Shown here: positions 23,801 through 35,500 of the stretch, piece after piece
Position numbering within the stretch: the stretch's first letter is position 1
Layout: every line of letters starts with the position of its first letter
Source: Brasenia schreberi
Taxonomy: Eukaryota; Streptophyta; Magnoliopsida; Nymphaeales; Cabombaceae
Direction of reading: 5' to 3'
DNA length: 64,000 nt
Assembly (NCBI GenBank): GCA_036023115.1
Contig: JAYKKT010000061.1
Coordinates: 11,095,001 to 11,159,000 of the forward strand
Notes under the pieces: model-generated
What the model saw: only the letters and a program-made list of their open reading frames with translations
Told to the model about the DNA's origin: nothing
The model's database searches: none
Translations under genes and position numbers: made by a program

Positions 23801-26504
23801 TTTTGTTTAATAATGGATAGCTTTCCTCGAGAATGTAGGACAAGCTCAATTGATCTCGCCCATTATCTATAATTTTTTCCTTCCAAACGAATATTTGTAA
23901 TTTGAAATGGTTCTATTTTCTGTTTATTACCACATGTGGCTTATTGCATTTCATCTTTCATCCTTCTTTCCATGATTTATAGAATATGATTCAGTACTCT
24001 ATGTTCAAATTCCAACCTTAACGCACAGCTGTTTTTAAGAGTTCCTGTATCAAACAATTGGCTGGATAATTTCCTTATCAAGACAACTATTGGCTCCAAT
24101 TCAAGCAGTTATGAATCACTTCTGCTGGAATTTTTCACGCATATAAAAAATCCAGTTCTAGAGTCATGCCATTGGTACTTTGTTAATACCTCAGTGAAAG
24201 AAAGAAAACAACAGTAGGGCCAAATTCCAGTCTGTCCTTATTTTACCCTATCAATAGTAGAAAAACTTTTTATTGATGGCCTTCGTAACTCATGATGCCT
24301 CACTCTGGATCATATTCTTCATAATCAATATACTAGGATGACCTTTTCCCAATTGCTGTTGCAAATGCAACTAAAAAGTGTGAATTAAGTGATGATCCAA
24401 TAGAAGAATCCCCTTGGTTAAGATACCAAAAAAATATTCAGCAACAGACTAGATGTTCGGCAAGAGATTCAAAGCGACCTCTTGGTTGGACGATATTTCT
24501 GGATGTAAACGAAGAAACAGAAAGTCATAGATTCGTCCCCTATCTCAATAGAGATTCCTTGCGGTCGTTTAGCATAGATTCGATGCAGATTCCGCACGCC
24601 TAGGCTCTGATACCATGTGCAACAATATCATTATCATGTGCAGCAATATCATTAAGAAAAATATCTAGAAAACTTCACTAGATGAGAGGGCGGCCAAGGG
24701 GCAGTCGGCTGCCTCTGTGCAGCCGTCTCCCTTACTTGTTTCTCCTCACTTTTCAGTCTACAGCTAATAGGGTTTTCATCCCCTTTAAGTACTAGCATTA
24801 CAAAGAATTAATTACTAAAGTGTCATTAATGAGGCTTATTTAAAGCTACCTTTAAAAACATAAAAACAACTGTTAAGAACTTAAGATATAAAGCAGAATT
24901 AAGCTTCAACATCTCTTGCCACACTTAGTTGTAGAACTCTGACTTTTTTCTCTTATCCATTTCGTAAGTAAAGAATAACTACCCACATAGCCAATCTACC
25001 ATATTAATCCCACGCTGAGGCAAATAGGAGCCTCCTATTGACAGTCAGTATACAGAATGAAAGAAGTGTTCAGACTTAATAGGCCATGCGTTTTGCCCAA
25101 GAGGAAAGGAAATGGTTTGGTTTTAACTCTTTTGTACCTTCGCTCACTAGGAAGCAGTTTCAATTCAGACATGGATTTCAAGGGAAAGCTGCTTCTCATT
25201 CTCATGAAACGAGTATACTCTGAAGTGAAATAAGAAAGAGGCAGGTAAGGAACACCATTTTCTGCAATGACTTCATCAAAATGCAAGGGTAGATTTATTC
25301 CCTAACCAGGGAATCCAAGTGCTACAAATAAGCAATTACCTTGAACTGTTTACTAGTATGTACAAACAAATATGAGAAAAATGAACAATAGAATGCATAC
25401 CTGCACCATCAGAATATGTAAATCGGCCTCTATCCGCTTTATCTTAACAAAATCAGGGTCATGACCTAAGATGAAAAGAATAGCAAAAGGAAAAAATTAT
25501 AAATGCAATTAAACAGGCAGCAAAATAAATGGGCATGAGGAAACAAAGGATGGACCCAAAAGATATATTATTAAATGAATCATACAGCACTTAATCATCG
25601 CTTAACCCCGTTTGAACACCCCCCACGGTCAGACCCACTTTATATCACAAATGGGCATTTTCTCGTATTCATCAGACCTAGGTCATGAGCTTGGTCCAGG
25701 TTGTTTAATGTAAATCTGTTTATTTATAATATGTGCTGAATATAATAATTATTTCATGAATTAGATGCATTTAGACATGTTGCAGACCCTCCTACCTGTT
25801 CAGAACCTACTAATATCTTAACGCTGATGTACCACTTGTGCTTTTTAATCTCCAATGATCCAATTTAGGCTTCATTAATACCATGTGTTAAATCACCGTC
25901 TTCTATTTAAGACGACATAGCCAAACAAAGTCATAGGAAATAGTCATGCGAAAGAAAAAGGTTGTGGAAATACAAGTCAATCAGCAGATTACTTAAGCTT
26001 TGATTGGGGAAGGAACTAGCTACACGTACTCATTAAGAATGAAACCGCATACAAGAGTTCTGGGGTATTAACAAGGATTTGATATTGCATTTCATATCTT
26101 CCATGTGTGAACTTTTATATTCAGTATGAGAAGTATAACATCAAACCCAGAGCAAAGGTCCACGATTTTGTCAGACTCACCTCTTGGAGCTATTTACTGG
26201 TTGTTTTTCTTCTAATAAAGCACTTCTCATTTCACTTCTCTGTTAAACAAGCTTCATTCATATGAATGGCATTAGAGATGTCAAAATGGGCCTGGCCCTG
26301 GAAAAATGCAGGGCCAGGCCAGAGATTTATGATCCATATTTGAAGCAAACCGTATGGCCCTGAGGGCTGACACGAGCCAGGCCGGGCTGGCCTGCAGTGC
26401 CCACTGGATATTGGATCTATAAGACCGGATACGAATTTGTTTGAAATTCAAATCCAACCTTAGTATTTTAAGTTTCAACAAGACATATACACATGTAATA
26501 AAAG

Positions 26505-26558
<54 letters not shown>

Positions 26559-29500
26559 CATACATATATATATATATATATGTATATACACACGCATACA
26601 TGTAATAAAAATTTATATATGTGTGTATACCAATGTTGTCTGACGCATATCGTATCGCGTATCGCTGGGCTCCACGATATGGGTGTATCGTATCGTATCG
26701 TACTTTAATATTAAAATAATATAAAAATTATTTAAAAAATCAAGAAAATTAGTAAAAATCCGAAAAAAATCTAGAAAAATCTGATAATTGCTTTAAATTC
26801 ATATAATGCAAAGTTTAGCATAGATTGAACATTCAACATTGAACAATTGCATCCAAAATTACATATTTTGAAGCAAAAAATGAAATACATTTACATTTTA
26901 CATATTATAAATTTGTATCAGGATCATTAACTAAATAATCTTCATCTTCTACTTGATAAAGATTCAAAGTTTCTCATTACCTTCTGCTTTAAAATGAAAA
27001 TCTTCATCTCCTTCGTGATATTGTTGCACTTCAAATTAATTCATGCAATGTCTTCTTCGGTTAGGAGTGCATTTTCTTCGTTATCTTTCATAATCCACTC
27101 GTCTAATATATCAAAATTAACAAACTGCTATCTTTGTACATGTAGTTGTCATATTTGCTAATTTTCATACGTGAGCAAAACAATGAGCTCCATTTCTTTG
27201 ATTATTGACTCTATGACACCTCAATGATGTGATATTATTACTTGATGATATCCCTTTTTCTCTTACTAGAGACTAGCTTTTTAACTAATGCTTGAGCTTC
27301 ATTTCTCACTTCACAGACTGAGTTAAGCCTCACATACATTGATCATGTTCAACTCAATGGAAGTCATGTAAGGTGAACCCTAAAATAGTGAAGTTGTGAA
27401 ATGCCCACTCAATGAACCGAGACAACCAAATATTTTTAATTGTTTGCGATCTCATGAAATTAGAAACTACTAGCAGAAATATACCTAAAAGTTGGCAACA
27501 GAAAGGGAAATGATTTTGTCACAATTTTTATTTGTTCATAAATTATTCTTATTTAATAAATAAAATTATAAACTCAAATTACAAGCATAGGGAAGTGAAG
27601 AGAGGTCAAAAACCTGAAAAAAATGAAAAAAAAAATTTAAAAATAAAAAAAAATTGGGTGTATCGCCCGTATCGTACAATACGGGCCGTATCGTATGATA
27701 CGATATCATATTGTGGCTTCCCACGATGCGATACGGATAACACTGGTGTATACATTTAACTCCGTGCATGTAAGGGATCACCATTGCATGGTCAGTCCCA
27801 AGCTAGGATAAAGGAGGGTTGTGTTCGTCTTCCGACAACCAGCGTAAAACTTTATCGGATTTTTATACCATGTATTACACAAATTATGAGCATTGTATTG
27901 GGGTATCCCCTCTTAGCGACACAATGTAAAACCCGAATGCTGTGAAAAGTAAGCAAGGGCCACTACATTTTTGCCTAGACGTAGCGAATCAATTGCAGAG
28001 AAGGTTCTCACATCATGGATGGGTGTGGGTAAAAAAGTTAGTCCCGCTACATTGCCGCCCAAATATAGTGAATAAATTATGCAGAGGGTCTCCGCATTTT
28101 CAATATGTATGGATGCAGATAGTGAATAAATTACGCAGAGGGTCTCCACATTTTCAATATGTATGGATGCGGGGTGTAAGGAAGATAATCCTAGATAATA
28201 AGATTCATATTGGTTCTTAAAATATTAGAACATTATCCGATAAGCTAATGGAGGTGGTAGATACTATGGTTCATAGAAAGATTCATATTCTATATTTATA
28301 AGAGACAAACTAGGTTGGAGAAAAAGCAAAGGAGAACGAGGAAGCTGGTTTTAAATTATGGTACTTAGGTAAGGAAAAGGCTTAAAACGGAGTTGGTATT
28401 ATCATAAATAAATATTTAAAGGATAGTGTAGTAGATATACAACGATATGATGGCCGAATCATGATGTTGAAATTAGTGTTAGGAGCAGAGGTTTTGAATA
28501 TAGTTTATGCTTACGCACCCCAAGTAGGACTAGAAGATAGTAACAGTTTTTTGGGAAGAGTTAGATACGATGATTCAAAGAATTTCATAAAGGGAGATGA
28601 TTTGTATAGGAGGAGACTTCAAGGACATGTCAGTAAAGAGGCATTAAGATATCAAGGTATTCATGGAAACTTTGGTTTTGGGGATATAAATGAGGAAGGT
28701 AGGGAGATTAAATTTTTCTATAGCATTTTATCTCTTTATAGTCAAATGATTACTTTAAAGAGATGAATCATTTAATTACTTATAAGATTGGCTTATCACA
28801 AACACAAATTGATTACTTTATTTGTAGAAAAAAAGATAGAGTGTGTTGTAAAGATTGCAAGGTAATAACAGGAGAAAGCTTAACCACCCAACATCGACTT
28901 TTAGTTATGGAATTACAAATAAAAAAATGGACAAAGAAGAAGTGCATCGAGCTATTCAGACTAAATGGTGGAACCTCAAAAGTGAGAAAGAAGTTATATT
29001 TAAACAAAAAGTCTTTCAAGGAGATGCTTGGAATTATGTTGGTACACCTTGTGATATGTGGAACAATATGGCTATACATATTAGAAAAGTGGCAAAAGAT
29101 GTGTTAGGTGAATCTAAGGGAGGTGTACTGGCACAAAAAGAATCTTGGTGGTGGAGTGAAGTAGTGCAAAATAAAATCAAGGCAAAGAGGGCATGTTACA
29201 AATTACATTATATTAAGAAAACTAGTAAAACTTTAGAGGCTTATAAGAAAGCAAAGAAGGAAGCGAAAAAGGCCGTCAATCAAGCAAAAGCTAAAATATG
29301 AGAGGATTTATATAAAAAAACTCAACTCAAAAGAGGGTGAAAGAGATATTTTTAGCATAGCTAGGGCTAGAGATAAGAAAATTAAGATCTTAATTATGTT
29401 AGATGCATCAAAGACGAGGATGAAAAACTTCTAGTGACAAATGATGATATAAGAAATAGATGGAAAAACTATTTTTATAAGCTTTTTAATGAAAATAAAG

Positions 29501-32500
29501 ATGTTAGTATTAGCTTAGGAGAGTTACCTAAATAAAAAATATATATAAAGTATAAACCACAATTTCTACCAACGTATTCAAAAAAATGAAGTCAAACAGG
29601 CTCTGACACATATGAAGGGTGGTAAATCGGTACAATATTCCTATAGAAGTTTGGAAAATCCTAGGAGAAATGGGAATCACTTGGCTTACAAGACTATTTA
29701 ATGAAATATGGAGAAACCAAAAGATGTCTAAGGAATGGAGAGCGAGTACACTTATACCCATATATAAGAACAAGGGAGACATTCAGAATTATGCGAATTA
29801 TCGGGGTATCAATATGGAACATTTTAGAGCAAAAAAGAAAGACCTTCACATGATATTTATTGATCTAGAAAAAGTTTACGATAGGGTACCGAGGGAGGTT
29901 CTTTGGAGAACCTTGGAAAAAATAGATATCTCATTTGACATACATTAACCTTATAAGAGACATGTACGATGGTGCAAAAACATGTGTGAGGACTCATGAA
30001 GCTATGACAGACTTCTTTGAAGTTAATATTAGGTTATATCAAGGATCAACTTTAAGTCCATACTTATTTATAATGGTGATTGATGAGTTAACAAAACATA
30101 TTCAAGATGAAGTGCCTTGGTGTATGTTATTTGCATATGACATTGTGTTAGTCAAAGAGTCTAAGGAAAAAGTTAATAGAAAATTAGAACTATAGAGAGA
30201 AGCATTAGAAAGCAAAGGCTTTCGACTTAGTAGAACAAAGACAGAATATATGAAATATAAGTTTGATCATTTGGTTACTTCAAAGGACATAGAAATTAAA
30301 ATTGGCACACATTGCATGGTCAATTTTTCAAAGTGATGGAAGAATTGATGGAGATGTTACGCATAGAATTAATGGTGGTTGGTTAAAATGGAGAGGAACG
30401 TCAGGTATTCTTTATGATAAGAAGATACCATTAAAGTTAAAAGGTAAATATTATAAAGCAACAATTAGACCTGCCATGTTTTATGGTTCTGAGTGTTGGG
30501 CAGTTAATCATCACATGTACAAAAGATGTCTGTGACAGAAATGAAGATGTTGAGATGGATGAGTGGTCATACAAGAAAAGACCGTATACAAGGATGACAT
30601 AGATCGAGTTGCCCATCAATGTCATACGAGGTTTGAGATCATTTAATGCATTTAAATGCTACTCATGATAGGTGCTTTGATGATCACCGCATGGATGGTG
30701 TTGAAGATCAAGTAATGTCTAGCATGGGAGGCTATATATATAATGAAAAAACTATACACACACTTATATATACATATAGTATATATATACATGTACATTT
30801 ATATATATGTAATTGAAAAAACTATACATACATATGTATATGTATATATGATAAATATATACTATATATATACGCTAAGAAATTATACATGTAACAAAGA
30901 AAATTTTACATATATAAATGTAATTGAAAAACAACAATAACAACTAAGCCTTTTCCCATACAATTGAAAAACTATATATATAATATTTATATAATATATT
31001 TTTATATGTGGGTCAGGCCAGCACTTTAGCAGCCCATATAAAATGTGGGTCGGCCCATATTGACATCTCTAAATGGCATGCACGTGATATGAGAGCCTAA
31101 TTAAGAGAATTTGAAGGGATAACAATGAGATTGACGAGCTGAAAGATTTGCAGAGAAAGATTTTGATGGGAGGCCGAACTCAGGGAAGAGCATCGCTTTT
31201 CAAAGGTATCAACAACCTCTATTGCTCCTCGTTTTGCACTTTTGAGGCTGAAGAATAGTATATCACCAGTATTTTCAGCGAAAAAAGAACGCCAAATTCA
31301 AGTGAAGTATTAAGATAAGTCATTTAAAAACTTTGTGTTGTATTTTATTAAAGAAAAAGGGAATTGTTCGGCATCCAGTTGGTTTAGGGATTTGTAGCTT
31401 TGAGAACCCTACTTATTTCTGTTTCAATAATCTCAGTAGAAGTGGTTGAAGATTTCTTTTGTACTTTGTGCTTATTTTCTATTTTGAGGTGCTTATTAGT
31501 AAATTTTGAAGAGTTCTTAAAGGGTTCTAAGGAAGTGGGCACTAATTTTCTCTAATTCGAAGTCACCACATTGATTATGTAACTTGCATTCGAGAGTGAT
31601 GGACAGCAATGGATCCACGCAGTTCATCCCCATCAAATTTACAGAACATACTACTGTTATTGGCCTCGGACTCTCGTTCATGCACATAGACATTGAAGCA
31701 AACAGAGTTGGTGAATTCTTGAATATCATTAAACCAAAGTTCATACATACATTACATAGAATTCTCTCATTTTTAAAATGTCTAGAAATATTCTTTGCCA
31801 TCCCTGATCACCTTTCTGTAGTTCCAAGAAACTTTTACCAACTTCAAGGACATTATAAGAAGCAGAAAAACTTTCATGACAGAAAATTGATGACCCATTT
31901 TGCAAAATAGAACATGCGTCCCATTTGTGAGCTCAGATGTCTAGTGCAATTGCTTAATTATCTTATGGTACATTGGCATGTCCAGAAAGCTACTTCTCGA
32001 TATTAAGTTTTTCTCGAGCAAAGAGATTCAGATGCATGAGTATGTCCAGCATTATAGATTGTCTAAACTATTGTTCATCATTCCTCATTTTTAAGAACGA
32101 GTGCCACCTTGACTCTAAAAAATATTATAACAAACATCAAGATACCTAGTCCTCAGAAATATGAATCTGAAGAAAAACAACGCAAACAATGGAGAATGGT
32201 AACCAAATGTAATTAGGTGAAATAAATGACTAATGAAGCCAAATCTGCAAATCTTACTTAGAAGTATAAAAACATTGCATGAATAACTTGGTTAACATAT
32301 TATCATAGCCAAATACTCATCCAAGGTATGAAGAATATTTTGGTTCTTGCAACACAAGCAACCCATGTTTGAAAAAAGGTTTAAAGTTTTGAATGAATGT
32401 AAATGAGGTTGAACGGGATAAAGGATATGCCGGTCACTAGTGGACAGAATGAATAATAGATAAAACAAAAGCAGATGACAGGGAACAGTCATAGGTGTGA

Positions 32501-35500
32501 AATAAGGATGGTTTCCCAGCCCAATGTTACATACGATATGATATGTGAAATGAATATATTATCGGTACCTGAACCGATACGATTGAGGTACATGTATCGC
32601 AGTAGACATGTATCGCAATGTATCGTATGATACATTGCAATATAGATACTATATCATACGATACACTGCAATTTTTATATAACCTATTTTTTTTAAATAA
32701 AAGGTCTAGTGTGTTTAAACCCCTCTAAATAGCTTCTTTTACTCCTCTCTTAATGACCAACTCTTTTCTCTTTAAAAATCTCATATTTATTCAACATTCA
32801 TTAATAATCATTTATCTTAAGTTTCAAAATGAGGCCTGAGAGCAATGTTTGCATGTGATTTAGTTTGTTTTGACGTTGAATTCATTGTCTCTTGGTATGG
32901 TGCAAGTTGAAGAATTTTTTCACAAAATTTTTAATGATTTTTAGAAAAATAATTTAAAAAAAAATACCATACCATATGGTACAATACAATACATGTGTAT
33001 AAGTACGCCGTGCGATGCAGGGTCCGATACGATATTTACAACATTGTCCCAACCATCTTGAATCTGGTTTGAAAGACATAAGTGAGAGAAAACTTATATG
33101 ATCAACAAACTCATGATTTAGTACTAAGCCAAAAGTTTCTCTACCTCCAAGCTGCACATAAAATCAAAGTAAGCTGCAGTCCTAGCTCTAATAACCACAT
33201 TTTCAAGCCAAAGTTTAACAAGCACATAAGGGTTTGCTGATTGATTTAGTTATTCCAGAAATAGCAAACAAGAAACTAACCTGCTGATGCAGATATTTTT
33301 GAGAGACTCAGCAGTCGTCTTTGATCCAAGAGAGACAGATCATATCTGGTATTCTTACTCCCAAAACTTTGCACAGTTTCCTTCAAATGCATATCATCAT
33401 TAAAAAGGGCCAAAGTGTGAAGAGTATCAGAAGCAGATGAGAAACGGTTCAAGAATATTTGATGAAGCCATAACAAATCTATATGATGCTTAAGAAATGA
33501 AGCCAGGTCTTCCTGAAACTCCTCTCCAAGTCTCAGAATCTTAGAATATTGTTGTTTCTCATGAAGCTTCTTAAAGACAAAATTGCTAAAACGTCCTTCT
33601 TCTAGTCCCATGCTTTGACACTGAAAGAAAAATAGTACGAAGTTCCATCAAACTAAAACAGCTTACAAGGTTGCAGTGAGGATAAGAACATAGAAGAAAG
33701 GACAGAAGTTCCAGAAGAAAAATGACAAAACCTAGCTTGAAATGACTGAATCACTTTTCAAATAACACCCAATGGGATTTATGGAAAGAGCAATACAAGC
33801 TATGATTCTAGAAATATTGTTGTTTTTTCCTTGTCTTGTTTAGGTTCCAAAGGTTTAAGGGACATGAAATGGTTTTGGTTATTGTTATATTTCTTACTGG
33901 AAAGGCCTGTGCTTTGATAATTGGCGCACAACATGATATCATTTCTTGATTTGAAAGGAAACCAACAATAGTGCTTCTCGTTATGATTAAGTGGAATGTG
34001 AAATCCTTTATTAGCGCAAGATGGGATTGATTGCATAGTTCTACAATTGCAAATAAAGCTACAGTATGTGGCAAATGGTGTTTATTATGCTATTTCATGA
34101 TCTAGAACAAGGAGGAGGAAATGAAGATCATTTAGTTGATCCTAATTAGTGATTAGGATATGTAATTCATTTTTCCAATTATGAAAGTTGAAATTTTGCT
34201 AAGGATGTATTGCTTAAATGCTTCATACATTGAAAATTGAATGGTGATTGATGAATATTTACTCAACTTATGAGATTATATGAATTGTTTAGAATTACCA
34301 TGATTTTTCTTGATTTTCTTCAATTTTTTTAATTTTTTAGTATTAAGAACGATGTAATGTGATACGAGACCAAAACGATACACGATACAATACGATACAA
34401 ACAACACTGGACCAAACATAGGCCAAAACTGTTAGAGCCCCCACAACTTTGTTTTCTCCAAACTTTCAACCCCTCATTTTATCGCTATGTGCAGCTTTTA
34501 TTTCTTTAATGCTGATTGTATGTGTATTCCTAAAAGAACGTTGACCGCATACTTCTTTTCTTTTTCATTAAACATTTAGAAAAAAAATATTTAAGTAGCA
34601 TCACAGTTTACATGTATGTGTCCTAATTCTCTCTTTTGCCTTGTACAAGGAAAGAGAATCTGGAGACAGGATTCAAATCTTTGTGTTTTGCAAAAAAAGA
34701 ATATGTGTATTACACGCCACATGGTACTTTCTCAACAGGCCTTGCCTTTAGTAATTTTCGACCTGAGTCCTTTCAAACCACTCAGACCTACTTGCTTCTT
34801 CTATATCAAGCTTCCCAACATAGCAAATAGGTTCCTGAGACACTGGACTACCTTCTAATGACTTATATGGAAACTATTTCGTAGCCTGGATTGCACAAAT
34901 AACAACTAGGCTGTTTTTTTCGGGGGGTGAACTAGGCAGTAAATTTTGATACTGGAAAGTCACCACCCATACTTCCAACCAGTTGCAACAAGGCCAGACT
35001 TGTCTAGGGGATGTCCAAATATAAGACAGAGCCAAAGGCACCAGTTGGCATCAACATCACAAAACGGCACTTGTATCAGAGATTCTAGATGTGTATTATG
35101 AGGGCACAATCATGTATTTACTTGGATTTATGCTTGTAATTATTGATATAACTTCCATCACCTTACATGAATGCTAAAAATCTATGACAAGTTCACCTAC
35201 AGGAACTTCAAACATGGCATGGTCACTTCATATCACACTAATCATAAACACCACAGCAGTTTTAATAAACTTTTAAAGACAAATAATTAAGGCTTCAAAA
35301 CCACCACATTATTATGAACTTATTAAGAGCATAAATGAACACACACCAAAGAAAAACCTCCCATCACCCCTTTCTCACAACAAAGGATAAATGCACAGAA
35401 TTTGTATAATAAGAAAGGGATGAGTGATATATTAGAACATCTAGAAGCCAAACCATTAAGGTTCTGAGAAGCCCTGTATCATTGAGGTCATAACAAATAT

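Larger units (their letters stand above)
18146..24916 (-). mobile_element. Ty1/copia LTR retrotransposon in NUP133 intron 7 (decayed)
   Basis: The element proper is 18151-24911, flanked by a perfect 5-bp duplication TCTCT (18146-18150 and 24912-24916). It is transcribed on the minus strand, the same sense as NUP133. In order from the 5' LTR come the PBS (24604-24615), gag with a CX2CX4HX4C knuckle, gag-pre-integrase, integrase, RT with [10 protein letters not shown], and RNase H, then a polypurine tract next to the 3' LTR. Integrase before RT defines copia. Frames are broken many times and two RTE LINE 3' ends sit between integrase and RT, so it is not autonomous. Confidence 0.93.
26265..31079. 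mobile_element. Outer hAT-like element in NUP133 intron 6, with nested insertions
   Basis: The element is 26273-31071. Its ends are inverted repeats TAGAGATGTCAAAATGGGCC (left) and TAGAGATGTCAATATGGGCC (right, other strand). A perfect 8-bp target duplication AATGGCAT lies at 26265-26272 and 31072-31079, the hAT size. About 1 kb is its own sequence, with GGGCC-rich ends. The rest is a second hAT-like element, an RTE LINE and a 29-bp RTE insertion. No transposase is visible, so it is non-autonomous. Confidence 0.85.

Noticed and set aside
25035..25286. Open frame containing [10 protein letters not shown], a possible extra NUP133 exon
   Set aside because: Exon 7 joins exon 8 in phase and with continuous family similarity; this frame lacks fitting splice sites and similarity on either side.
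30743..30940. Repeated GAAAAACTATACA(T/C)A units as a CRISPR-like array
   Set aside because: Irregular AT-rich simple sequence without constant repeat and spacer lengths, in plant nuclear DNA.
31517..31910. Overlapping frames of 94 and 108 codons on both strands in NUP133 intron 6
   Set aside because: I could not match either to a known domain or retroelement protein; left unannotated.
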